DNA from: Clavaria fumosa | Lineage: Eukaryota > Basidiomycota > Agaricomycetes > Agaricales > Clavariaceae | NCBI GenBank assembly: GCA_951802425.1 | Contig: OX637804.1 | Coordinates: 1 to 64,000, forward strand | DNA length: 64,000 bases | Direction of reading: 5' to 3' | Shown here: one piece after another, positions 46,272 to 56,560 of the stretch | Layout of the letters: each line of letters opens with the position of its first letter | How positions within the stretch are numbered: the first letter of the stretch is position 1 | Program-made: the position numbers and the translations under genes | Notes under the pieces: model-generated | Told to the model about the DNA's origin: nothing | Seen by the model: the letters and a program-made list of their open reading frames with translations, nothing else | The model's database searches: none

Positions 46272-47445
46272 CTACGTGAGGCAGGCCAGCTGTTTCTTCA
46301 GATAGTGAGAGCGAACAATAGGATTCTTGATCGCCAGAAAAGCTGTAGCAACCGAAGGCTTCTCCTGAAATAGGCCGACTGCATCTGCAAGTTCATCATC
46401 ATCAGAGAGTAGACTGGAGTCTTCAAGGACCTGGATCGCTCGTGTTTGGCGCTGGGGGGTGGTACTCATATCTGGATCAGGGCCGAATGAGGCTTGAAGC
46501 GATTTCACTGCACCAGCCATGGCAAACAGGCCGTCGACAGTGGGCTTGGCACGTTTTGAGCTGGAGGCACGCTTCTGAGGAGGCGTAGCTGGTGCCTTGC
46601 GCTTGGCGGAGGCAGGTTTCTGAGGCGGTGTCGCCGTTTCCTCACGCTTGGCCTTTCCTTTGCCCTTGATAGCCTCGTCGACTTCAATTTCATCCTGTAC
46701 AAACACATAGTAGTCTGCGAAATGTGGTAAGTCGATTGAAGGCCGTACGCTGCTGGACTCGGAGTCACTTCCATTCTTCCCCGTATAGAGCGGAAGGGTG
46801 CGAAGTCTAGGGTCTATATGCGCATCCTCGATGGATGATCCAGCACTTGTCGTCCTTTCCCTGGCAGTTGCAGCTTGTTCTCGAAGACCAGGCTGAAAAA
46901 CGCCATCACCAGTCGCAACAGTCCCATCCACAAGCTCAGCCATCATATCGTAGAGTGGGAATGCTTTTCGGCGCCAGGGAGAAGCCTTTGGGTGTGCCTT
47001 CATGTTGGATATATCAGGGAATACGGCAGAGACTGTGTTGGAGCTCACTTTGAGGTACGAGTCCCATACATCAGGAGCAGCCGTCACAAGCTTGAGATCC
47101 TCGTCCCAACCGAAACCAGAGAGATTGCGCAGCTTCTTGACCTCGAGGTATTCTCCTTTCAACTGAGAGAGCCAATTGGATAGTGCACCCCATGCTGAAG
47201 AGAGAGCAATCACTCACGTGCTGCCATCGGCTCTTGACAGTCGCTACGGTTTTGGGCGCACCCCTCGAGACCTTTTCGCTCCCTTCAAGTGCCAAAACAA
47301 CAGCTTGATATGCACTTGATTTCCAGCCGTTCTCTGATGTGTTTCCATCTCTCTTTTGTGCCGCAAAAGCCTCAACAAGCGTAGCTTCATCTGCAGCAGT
47401 CCAAGCAACATTGAGCTTCGGTTTCACATCTTGTTGGCTGGCCAT
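46272..47445 (-). CDS. Harbinger Myb/SANT-like DNA-binding protein (spliced)
   Basis: Exon 1 runs 47445-47218 and exon 2 47162-46272; the 55-nt intron is GTGAGT...CTCAG in phase 0. The product is 372 residues. The join restores the Myb_DNA-bind_3 pattern: WTAADEATLVEAFAAQK, ENGWKSSAYQAVV, TVKSRWQH followed by LKGEYLEVKKLRNLSGFGWD, then DVWDSYLK and PWRRKAFPLYDMM. The C-terminal half is Ser/Lys/Pro-rich with two TPPQKPAS/TPPQKRAS repeats and basic KRKAP and SKRAKP stretches that could be nuclear signals. An earlier acceptor would leave a 23-nt intron, too short, so I rejected it. Expected role: recognition of the transposon ends and partnering with the transposase. Confidence 0.9.
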
Positions 47446-47710
47446 GGGGGCTATTGTTGACTAGACAGTTGATAGAGGAGACAGGGAACAATCCGAGGGT
47501 CTTGAGTGACTTGGAGTGAGGTAGAAGGCAAGAGGCGAGCATGAGATTCTCAATCTCAATCGCGACAAACACCCTCAGACTTGTATCTGCATGCATCGGA
47601 ACTATCTCTGTTGCTGGTACAGATATACAGTAGAGATATTGTCTGCCGAACAGCAGTTCTACCGCTTGCGATAGAGCCAGATTGAGATTTCTACTTTTCG
47701 CAGGCACTTT

Positions 47711-47739
47711 CTCGCGATAATCCGCTGCCGAACGGGCCC
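47711..47739 (-). repeat. Right terminal inverted repeat of Harbinger element
   Basis: Ends CTGCCGAACGGGCCC, the exact complement of the left 15 bp, and keeps CpG at both positions where the left repeat has lost it. Followed by TAA. Confidence 0.92.
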
Positions 47740-47742
47740 TAA

Positions 47743-48093
47743 GTCACAACATCCCATGGGCTTAGCCATTGTACAGTAGAACAGCTTGTACCCTATACCA
47801 AGATATCTGTAACTTGCTCAATACTTACCGCGCCGAGGGAGTCTGCATAGGGCGGCTCGATCAAAGCCTGGGTACCCTTGGGTACCCAGATCACTTGACC
47901 AGACTAAGTCCTTAGTCAGCAATTACTAGATTTAGTTCAACTAGATTTAGTCCTTAGTTTAACTATTTATACTCAAATTTGCATATCTGCTACATTTGGA
48001 AAGATTCAACATAGCTCCTTAACTAGTAATCCTAACATACCATTTAAGGACTCTAAATTAAGGAGAATTTGGTAGGTTTACATATCAGGCAGG
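47743..48093. other. Inverted-repeat arm, no gene
   Basis: Mirror of 23715-24180 with the 112-bp deletion. Holds the 22-bp inverted repeat at 47868-47889 (CTGGGTACCC arms). Confidence 0.6.
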
Positions 48094-48790
48094 TGTCACA
48101 ACCCAACACACCCCACTATGGGCCGCCCGATGCACCCGCACACACCACAACTACTCCCGATGTAATTCCGCCGCCCGACTGCTGTCCCAAATCGACAATC
48201 AGCAATACCATGCGTGGGTCGAAATTCCAACATACTCCGCATGCTTCGCCATTGTTCAGCTGACATCAGGAAACTTGGGAAACAAGTGGAGTCAGTTTAG
48301 GACTTGCAGGGTGGTCACCAGATGAGTTAATGAAGGTCCCTTAACAATATTAGATTTGGGGATTTGGATACTGTGGCTGAAACATGTTTCTGGGCAATTC
48401 CTTGGTCTTTGTTTTATAACTTCTTCTTTGCAGATTTTCTCCTACGCTATCCTATTTTAGATACCACTTACTATATAAACCCCAAGGTTGTAGTAGTTAC
48501 TACAGCATACAACATAAACTCGATTACCCGCTTATGCACAAGGATCGCTGTCGAGAGCTGCCTCAGGTACTGGACTGGGCATCACATAGTGGCCACCCTC
48601 TCATGTGGTCTCCAGGTCAAACCCCCCCTTATGTTGTTCTGCTACCTCCCACCTCCTCCTGTTGTATCTGCGCCTCTTCCTGCCAATGCAGCTTGCATGC
48701 AGAATTCCCTCTCACCATCAGAATTACTGCTACACCCTCCCTCACTGTCGTTTACACTTGTATTTTGGTGGAATTGACCTACTCTTGACA
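48094..48790 (+). repeat. 5' LTR of Gypsy element 1 (right copy)
   Basis: 697 bp, terminal TGTCA...TGACA. TATATAAA at 48472-48479 lies 26-33 bp upstream of the inferred RNA start at 48505, dividing the LTR into U3 (48094-48504) and R-U5 (48505-48790). Confidence 0.85.
48505..48516 (+). promoter_or_regulatory. Predicted RNA 5' end (R start) of Gypsy 1
   Basis: GCATACAACATA, placed a standard distance after the TATA box and complementary, with one mismatch, to the primer-binding site at 48791. The mismatch is a CA where the site implies CG. Confidence 0.6.
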
Positions 48791-48803
48791 GTATGTCGTA
48801 TGC
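48791..48803 (+). promoter_or_regulatory. Self-priming type primer-binding site (Gypsy 1)
   Basis: GTATGTCGTATGC follows the LTR with no gap. Its complement GCATACGACATAC matches the LTR segment from 48505 at 11 of 13 positions. It overlaps the gag start codon ATG at 48793. Confidence 0.6.
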
Positions 48804-50437
48804 TGTGCCAAAGACACCCCAACCCAACCTGCCGAGGATGCACTTGACGTCCCATCGGGATGAAACAGTGCCACCTCAGGCCCCCTCGCCATCCATACAC
48901 ACCCGACCAACAACCTTCGGGTCCCCAGACCCCTCGCCATCTATACACACCCGACCAACAACCTTCGGGTCCCCAGACCCCTCGCCATCTATACACACCC
49001 GACCAACAACCTTCGGGTCCCCAGACCCTGGCCTCTGTGTCCACTTCGTTAGGGATGATGCTCGGACCAGGTTTGGTTTCCTCGGGGAGCTCCAACCCCT
49101 TGGTCCCAGTAACCCTGTATCCTCCCGCTCCACCCACAATGCCTCCAAGCCCTACTCCACTACCTTGACCCTCAGTCCCTGCTCTTGTGTTGAGATATAC
49201 ACTTACACCAGTACTACCCCCACTATCCCTACTCACAACTAACTACTCTGGAGTGCTACCAGTGCTTCCTTTTCCGATACCCAGTGTCAACCCACCATCC
49301 TCAGCATGAGGGTCACGATGTCTGCTGCTGCCAACCCAGAGCCTCCCACCACAGTTGCCACCACGACCTTTCGAGATTCCGGGGATTCCGCAAGGAATTC
49401 CACCGGTGGTACCTCCTGTGGTACCCATCGGAAATCTGCCCGCCGGTCTGCCATACTACATCTACTACCCAGCACCTGGAGACGACGGCCCCAAACTCAA
49501 GGAGCCCAACGTCTTCATGGGTAAGGACCCAGCATGGCTAACAATGTTCATCTTGCAGTGCATTACATGGTTTCTGGGGAAGCCACGGAAGTTCGCTACT
49601 GATCAGGATCGTGTTCTATTCACCACATCGTATCTCCGAGATCAAGCAAATACCTGGTGGATGCCATACCTTGTCCAGCAACCGCCCCCCACAATGTTGG
49701 ACAATTGGGATAACTTCACCATGGAATTATTTCTGGTATTCAGAAACCCCCCCCCCACATATGACTTCGAAGAGCGTGCTGCATAATTTGAAGATGCCCA
49801 ACAATTCCCGCATCACAGAATACATCGTCACCTTCAATTCGCACGCACCCTACACTGGATACAATGACACCGTGCTCGCCAAGGCCTTTTACCAGGGGCT
49901 TGCCAACTGCATCAAAGACCAGTTTCAATACACGAGTCAAGAGCAGGAGTTCACCGGACTCCGTCAACAAGCTTTGGCCTTTGAGCAGTGGTACTGGCAA
50001 TGCGAGGAAGAACAAGGCCGCTTTCTGACATCCGTCCAATACAGAAAGCGACCCAGCGACTCGTCGTGCGGAAATTTGTCAAACCTGATGAAAGACTGCA
50101 ACGCGAAACCCGCCAACAACCAACACTCGAACCGCCCTGCGCCCACTCCAGCAACCAACCCCATCATGACATCCGCTCCAGCCAAACCTGCCTCGACCCC
50201 TGTAACGAAGCCGAAGGAGGGAAAGATGGAGAAATCCACACCTTGCAGACCACTCTCCACCGGGCCGCTGGACTTTGCTTATATTGCATGGGTCAAGGGC
50301 ATTTCTCGAATACATGCCCGTTGATCCCCGCTAACTGCAAGTCTGCTGCCCGTGCCACCCTCACATTTACCATGACCGCAGCTGAGCCCTTGGCCAGCGA
50401 CAAGTTGGGAAATGCTCCAGCATCTCAAGGCATGTAG
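48793..50437 (+). pseudogene. Gypsy gag, frameshifted (right copy)
   Basis: Starts MSYAVPKTPQPN; a 48-bp tandem repeat (48883-49026, three copies) encodes a Pro/Thr-rich stretch. The capsid core (GKDPAWLTMFILQC, DQANTWWMPYLVQQ) is followed, after a frame change at a run of 10 C (49747-49756; 8 on the left), by LKMPNNSRITEYIVTFNSHA and AKAFYQGLANCIKDQF, and in a third frame by the CCHC knuckle CLYCMGQGHFSNTC. Ends PASQGM and a stop. Not translatable as one product. Confidence 0.8.
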
Positions 50438-50445
50438 GGAGATTC

Positions 50446-50856
50446 TTGAGTTGCGATATTGCCATAGATACCAATACTGATACCTGTACCATGGATGAAC
50501 TCCCCTTATACACGGTTCTGCCATCTATTTCTTCTGCTGCCTTTTTGATTTCCGTTGTTATTCTGCAAATTAGCAATACCCCTGTACCCACACTTGTAGA
50601 TTGTGGAGCTACCGAATGTTTCGTTTTGCCCGACTTTACACCTTTGAAATTCTGTTCAACACTAACCCGCCCTATACAACTTAGGCTATTTGACGGGTCC
50701 ATCGTAGGACTGATCACCCAAGTGACTGACCAACAATTCTGCTTTGAGGACAGCACAATGCACACTGAACGTTTCTATGTTACCCAACTCCATTCGGATG
50801 TGAAGGTCATACTCGGACTGTCATGGCTTTGGAAACACAACCCAGACATCGATTGA
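50446..50856 (+). pseudogene. Gypsy protease (right copy)
   Basis: 136 residues, same layout as the left copy: VPTLVDCGATECFV and VILGLSWLWKHNPDID. The active-site serine or threonine is replaced by cysteine, as in the left arm. Confidence 0.8.
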
Positions 50857-50901
50857 CCAGCCCTCTCGATACGATTCTGCAATTCCGATACCTGACTGCT
50901 G

Positions 50902-51708
50902 ATGATGAAGCCCTTGCCCACTGTGGCCACCGATGCAGCAAGGCCTGTGGGGTCTCATGACCCAACCACTGATAAACTCAGGGTCCTGAAGGAGCTTGCT
51001 CCTAAGGACTGGTCAACACTGAGCCCAGGACTACCCATGGGGACCACTGGAAATCCACTGTCGGAGTTGAACCCCACCGTGCCTGATAGCAATTCTGCTA
51101 TGTCGGGAACTTTGAACTCCACCACATGGGACTGGGCAAACCTACCCGAGGAGCCTTTGCCACCTTTTCCCACTGTTGTTGCTGCTGATAAAACTTTACC
51201 CAACATGAATTTACACAGAACAGGGTCACAGGAAAATTCTGCTGCCCCGTTGCCCAAACCAGCACCTATCGATATTCGAATTTTGGATCCTGCCCACTTC
51301 ACCAACCATCTAGTGGGTGAGGATATAATTCTTCATGCTGTTTATCATTTTTTCCCTGCACCTGAAGACTCGCTCCAAGCTAATGCCGCACTAATCAATT
51401 CTGAACCCCCAGAAGCAAGGGCGAACCTACCACCTCAATACGCAGACTTTACCAATTTCTTCTCCGAGGAAGAGGCCTGCACCCTTCCACCCCACTGAAC
51501 TTACAATCATGTGATACAACTCAAACCAGACACCAAAGACCCTTGGGGTCTGCTGTATAACATGTCCGAGCTGGAATTAAAGGTTTTGCATGACTATATT
51601 GACAACATGCTCCAGAAGGGATTTATCCACCCTTCTGAATCCCCCACGGGAGCCCCTGTTGTATTTGCAAAAAAGAAGGACAGTTCACTCTGTCTTTGTG
51701 TTGACTAA
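50902..51708 (+). pseudogene. Gypsy linker and RT start, truncated (right copy)
   Basis: Matches the left copy up to [14 protein letters not shown], then breaks at 51704-51707 where a deletion joins RT to sequence that in the left arm lies beyond the macrosatellite fragment. A TGA at about 51496-51498 stands where the left arm has CGA (LPPHR). No catalytic RT motif remains. Confidence 0.85.
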
Positions 51709-52002
51709 TAGCATAGTCCTTGTGCAGATGGAGTATCTGCGCTTTCTTTCACTGCAAGCTAACCACTCAAGCTAGTCTTATGAAATTTTGTGTGCCTATA
51801 TCTACCCCTCTAATCCTCAATTTCCATGGTTTACATTTTCCCAAAACTCATTTCCCAATGCATGCCAAAGCTGCTGACCAACCCAGTCAAAATTCTCCCG
51901 TTTATCAAAACCAACCATAGGATTCCAAAACAAATGCAATGCTATACTGGACCATCCCATACCTATCATATTCCATCCCTCTCTCCCCCCTCCCATCATC
52001 CT

Positions 52003-52245
52003 GCTTGGAGTTGCTTGGATGATGTGAAGAATGTTGAGGACAATGAGGATGAAAGCTCAGAGTTCAGGATCAAGGGATGATAATATTCAAATTGCAGAAC
52101 AGGGAACTACAGGTGGGATCTTATACTGCAAGGACAGGAGTAGAAGAGTACTCTGAAACATAGTATATATCAAATTTCCAGGAGGGTTTCACCACAAGTG
52201 CCTGTGCAATCTTCAAGGAACAAAGGAACCACAACAACAATGACT
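52003..52245. repeat. CpG-depleted relative of the chromovirus LTR
   Basis: Aligns with 43134-43400 in the same orientation (GAGGACAATGAGGATGAAAGC against GAGGACGATGAGGACGAAAGC, TTATACTGCAAGGACAG, GTGCCTGTGCAAT). Nearly every CpG in the 43-kb copy reads TG or CA here. It begins just beyond the outer edge of the right inverted-repeat arm. Confidence 0.8.
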
Positions 52246-52465
52246 CCCATGGGTCATGGGCATCCACCCATTGGTTACAAGAACAGGGGGATGGTGGGAG
52301 AAGGTTCTAGAACAGAGTCTGAGGGAAGTGTGAAGCAGAGTATGCAGAGTTATGGCAGAGCAGATCAGAGAAGGTGCAGAGTCCAGAGCCTGGAGTGGAG
52401 ATAGTGCTTATGTGATTGGATGGGGTCATAACAGTTGCTGACATTGCTGGGGTATAGAGTATGTC
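52246..52465. other. Unassigned spacer
   Basis: Purine-rich GAGCAGAT/GCAGAG words; no gene seen. Confidence 0.4.
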
Positions 52466-53128
52466 TCATAATAATAAAATTGTCTTGGTTTCCCCCTTTG
52501 GGACCATGATGTACATATCCCCCTTGCCAGTGGCACAGAAGGTATGCCAGTAAGCTGTGTGAATGTTCTTGGGAGGGATTTCAGTGAAGTTTACAAACTT
52601 CAAACAGTAAGGGGACATGTGCCACAAAGTGCTGGAGTTGTATATTTTGACATTGCCATAGTCATGTGTCAGGTGAGTGGCAGGCTTTTTGCCTGTCTCA
52701 GGCTGACAATCTTCTTCTATGACAGCCAGCCATGCTATCTTGTCACTGTCATGCTCAGCAGTGGCAGCCTTCTCAGTGTTTCTGCCCTTTTGTTGGGGGT
52801 CTTGCCCTTCCTTTCCCTCCCTCTTTTGCCCAACAATCATACTGATAATGTCCTGTCTTCTGCAGATGTAACACTTCCCTTTCAGCCAGTCCTTTTCCTT
52901 GGGTCTGGCAGAGTTCATTGTGGTGGTAAGTGCTGCCTCACTGCTTTCTTTCTTTTGGGTAGGCCCTTCTCTGAGAGTGCAGCAATCAGCCCCTTGGCTG
53001 AGCAGTTCAATGAGCAGGTCAAGGCTGATCTTCAGCAGGGTGATAATGGTAGTGAAGGCAGGTATTGTGACTCTTCTTATACTCCATTCAGGGACATGCA
53101 CAGTAATCAGGATGGGTCCAGTGGGCAT
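52466..53128 (-). pseudogene. Copia gag-protease remnant
   Basis: Minus-strand frame whose order fits Ty1/Copia: a Lys/Glu-rich linker with a broken knuckle (CYICRRQDI, lacking the histidine and last cysteine), then a protease segment IYNSSTLWHMSPYCLKF, where the family reads D-S-G-A before the conserved HMSP. The catalytic aspartate is asparagine here. It continues NFTEIPP, ATGKGDMYIMVPKG and stops at 52466. A stretch at 53372-53674 on the same strand may be an earlier gag part but is not recognisable. No integrase or RT follows. Confidence 0.65.
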
Positions 53129-54004
53129 GAGTTGTCACAAGACACTGGCCATCACATGGGCATGATTGAGGTCACAGGCTGCAGGTTTTCACCACCATGC
53201 AGGGCTTGCTGGAGATGCACACCCCCCTTCCAAGGGACATTGGAGAAGATGTGCTAGGCTCTCACACCAGCCAGGATGTTGCATGCCACTGACCCTGAGT
53301 ACTGGCCTGCAAGCGAGGCACCAAATTGGCAGAGGGACTCAGAAGCTGGCAGGCAGTCTTGCACTGGGACACTATTTGTGAAGCACAAATTGAGGTAAGC
53401 AGTGATACCACAGTTGTGACTCTGCCCAGGACACAGCTAGGGCGATAGACACTGCATCATTTCCCAATGGCAGAGGTGAGATCACCAATTCCATTGGAGA
53501 TGCTGGCCCATTGTTCACAGATGCAGGGTCAGCCACATTCAACTGGCCTGCTGGGGTGCTGGAAGGAGCTGGGACCATGGCCTCAATATGACCAACCATG
53601 ATGGCAATGAGGGCAGTTGCAACGATTGACTCAGAGTGTGACAATGGCATTGAACAAGGGAGTGAAGGGAGCAACTTCCTTTCTAGGCAACCCCAACAAC
53701 ACCATAAAAACCCAACAACAAAATCAAGAATACCCAGTCACCTAGTACCATAGTCCTTACAAGAGCCTCTTAACTACCATATCTACATTTCCAAACCACC
53801 TACCCATACTAGAGCAGAGCAGAGAACAGCAAAATAAAGCCAAAAACCAAATGTTAACCAATGCCAGCAGTCACCAGACTGAAGATGCAGGGAGCAGCAG
53901 GACTACATGAACACAACCCCCCCATACTGACCACCAGGACACACCCTGCCAGTCAAAAATTATGAATGACAACACCACCCAAGCCAGGGCCATTGAAAGG
54001 CAGC
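53129..54004. other. Region without supported gene
   Basis: Upstream side of the Copia remnant. The minus frame at 53372-53674 lacks any motif. 53690-54000 is A/C-rich with no feature. Confidence 0.4.
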
Positions 54005-54216
54005 TTATCCCTCAAAAGAACTGGACTCAATGGTATATTGAGTAGGTAGTTCTATATAGAGGGATCTGCCCTCTCTGTACAGTTGTGACATTGTATATAT
54101 AGGTGAGTGGCCCTCCAGGGGCTGCTGATGTAAGCATAGCCAAGCGGCTATGCTTATTAAACTAAATATGGTATGTAGATTATGTAATAGGAAATATAGA
54201 AGGCCTGGGGCCTTAC
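54005..54216 (-). repeat. LTR remnant, TGTAA...TTACA family
   Basis: On the minus strand begins TGTAAGGCCCC (54216), has TATATATAC near 54104-54096, then CTGTACAGAG and AGTTCTTTTGAGGGAT, aligning with 24603-24737. It shows the U3 part missing from the other two copies. A stem GCATAGCC...GGCTATGC lies at 54134-54153. Confidence 0.6.
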
Positions 54217-54828
54217 ACCCTCCCCCACTGGAGAGGCCCCTAACCAGAGATGATGCGCAGGCAGTGCAGGATGACAAGCAGGATTGTAAAATAATATTAA
54301 AGGGGTGCATCCCCTTGGGCAGAGTTGTCGCCATGTCACCAGGCGCAATCCCCTCCTGGGGCCTTTGCCTGGTGCTGACAGGTCCAGCCAAGTGGTCTGC
54401 ATGACCTGCCCCCAGTTGGACAGTGTGTCACGAGTGGCACACCCTGGTGGGGGGTGTATTGTTAAACCTCCAATAGGCAGCCCTAGGGGGTTTCAGACAG
54501 TGGATGTACTTCCACTGTCTTCCAGGGGCATGTTGCCCCTCCATTTGTCCCCTGTCCTCTCCCCCACCCAGAGGCAGCACAGATGTGCACTGTGCCCTAT
54601 GCACTCTAGCAGTGCATACATTCGGGGGGTATGGGAGGCTTCTCCCATTCAGCCAGCACTAGCTGGATGTCATCATCTAAGGGGGCATTCCCCTTTCACA
54701 TGTACTTGTGTGGGTACATGAGTACAAATTTGTCCCAGAGCTTCTTCAACAGAGACTCTGGCATCAGCAAATGCCTTGAGTGTCTGTGCAACTGTCAGTG
54801 TTACTTTTGTGGTCCAGAGTCTGGACCA

Positions 54829-56330
54829 TCACACAGGGAGGACTCTCCCTTTGATGGCCTGCGCATATGCCCCCTTTGAGACAAAGAGGGCCATGGCCAT
54901 GGCCAGGAACAGGCACCGCATCTGGGCCTGGGATGGCACACATGCCATTATGGTGTGCCAGATGGCCACCTTGCATGCAAAAGACAGGGGTGAGTCCCCA
55001 TCTTTATCAATGCCAAGGATGGCCACTCTGCCCATCCTTATTTCCTCAACATAGCAGTGCAGGTCTGACACTGCGCCTCTGTCACCTTTTGTATTCATAG
55101 GGGGAATTTCCCCCTTCTCTCCTACAAAGGAGAGCCACAACTCTTGGGGGAGCAACAGCTCCCCAATGTCTATAAACTCCCTCATGGGAGGCACAACTAC
55201 TCTCATCATTGCCAGCAGCAATGTCTGGTACAATGGATAGGAGGGTACTCCCCCTCCTGTGACTTCCGAGGGTCCTGTCCTCAGGGATGGGTTGCCCATC
55301 CCTCCACTCTCTTGCAACATCTGCCCTTGCAGATGGCAGGCTACCTGGTCTGCTGATTTCTTGACCCTGGCAGGAACTCTCCAGTTCCTCACCAGCCAGT
55401 CCTCAACTGGCATGGGTGGCTTAGCCACTGTGGCATTCTTCTGGGCCTCCTTGACAGCCCATCGCATCTTCATCATGGCAGTCATATCATAACTGCTGTC
55501 AGGCACTCCATGATGCACCTATTGGTTGAGGGCAATCACCTCCTCAACTGTCTTCAACTTGACAACCCATGCACCAGGTTTCATGGACACCCCAGATGGC
55601 CAAGGGTAGCCATCTGGAGCTCTGTCTGGTTGAGGGGCATTAAAGGGATAACCCCTTGTCAGAGGTGTGAGAACCATCTCTGAGAAAGTTCATTTATGCC
55701 TCAGTGAGGCATCAGGATTCTGCTGACTGACACCAGCAGGTGGAAGAGGGGGATATCCCTCTTCAAAACTCATGGGGATGTCAATGTCCCCTGTAGGCAG
55801 TGCTATGTCCGCATACGAGACAGTGGTGCAGGCCCATTTTGGGTCCCACTCCAAGGGGTCCCTTTCAGGTCCCTTTCCCTTTGCTGTGGTTCTCAGTGTG
55901 GCAAGCTCCTCATTGGTGCTTGCCAACTTTTCTGTCAAGGAGAGAATCTTCTCCTGTGCCCCTCTAAGGTCTTCTTCAACCTTGTCCAAATTATCATAAG
56001 CTTTTCAAGCTTTTGCTGATGACCCACACAAAGGGCACTGCCCTTCTCATTATCCTTGCACAAGTCTTCCAGCTTGCACTGCATCACCTCAAGCCCCAGC
56101 CCAAGTTTGTGCTTAGCACTTTCCTGCACTTCCTTAAGTGTTTGCTGAAACACTTCATCCAAGTGCAACAGCAACTCGAAGATGTGACAATGGAACCTGA
56201 TGCACTGAGGGCACCAGGATCTGTGAGTGATCGCATGAATCATGTGGTCTTGGACCCAGGGGAGGGCCTCCTCCCCTTGTGACAATAATGGCTGGGACAA
56301 CCCAGCCATTCTGATGATGCTTGTCAGCAA
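54829..56330 (-). pseudogene. Coiled-coil gag-like ORF of unknown family, frameshifted
   Basis: Three minus-strand frames in order: 56330-55935 (FELLLHLDEVFQQTLKEVQES, helical), 55989-55690 (a heptad-rich coiled coil EKILSLTEKLASTNEELATLR, then DIPMSFEEGYPPLPP) and 55518-54829 (WLVRNWRVPARVKKS, LLPQELWLSFVGEKGEIPP, AVSDLHCYVEEIRMGRVAILGIDKDGD). The first two overlap by 55 bp and need one frame change. A TGGTGGCTCAGG at 56478 follows CACA, as an LTR end plus primer site would, suggesting a retroelement gag. No known domain assigned; the C-terminal frame could equally be a separate ORF. Confidence 0.45.
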
Positions 56331-56560
56331 CGAGTTTCCTGGTGCAAGGCCAGGGACAGTGGCAGCAGGGATAGCATGAGGAGATGGGGTCTCCCTATCA
56401 GATCATCCATGGTTATGGTTGATGGAGAAATAAGAAAAAGAGGGTGGATCCTCTTAAGGTTTCGTACCTGAGCCACCATGTGACTCAACTGTGGCTAATG
56501 ACCCTGCGGTCTGGCTCAATCTGTTTACTACTCTGCATGGGTGCTCTGTCTGCACTCTGC

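Larger units (their letters stand above)
44766..47742. mobile_element. Complete PIF/Harbinger DNA transposon
   Basis: The element proper is 44769-47739 (2971 bp), flanked by TAA at 44766-44768 and 47740-47742, the 3-bp TWA duplication of this superfamily. The termini share a perfect 15-bp inverted repeat GGGCCCGTTCGGCAG, and the match extends to about 29 bp with two mismatches, both at CpG. The left arm of the inverted repeat keeps the uninterrupted site with a single TAA, giving a direct pre-integration allele. It holds two convergent spliced genes, transposase and Myb-like protein, whose stops are 55 bp apart. Both frames are intact, so it may be autonomous. Confidence 0.95.
43714..51997. 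repeat. Right arm of large inverted repeat
   Basis: Reverse complement of 19258-25232 with three large differences: the 2971-bp Harbinger element (44769-47739) is extra here; 112 bp (left 23846-23957) are missing at a TAG microhomology; 553 bp (left 19552-20104) are missing at a TAGT microhomology, removing the macrosatellite fragment and the end of the RT. Point differences are mostly transitions. Confidence 0.92.

Noticed and set aside
47195..47217. 23-nt intron in the Myb-like gene
   Set aside because: Too short for spliceosomal splicing; the next CTCAG gives a 55-nt intron and restores the conserved domain.
56455..56480. tRNA-like 3' end (GGTTTCGTACC...CCACCA)
   Set aside because: No cloverleaf or anticodon arm around it; more likely a primer-binding site, itself uncertain.
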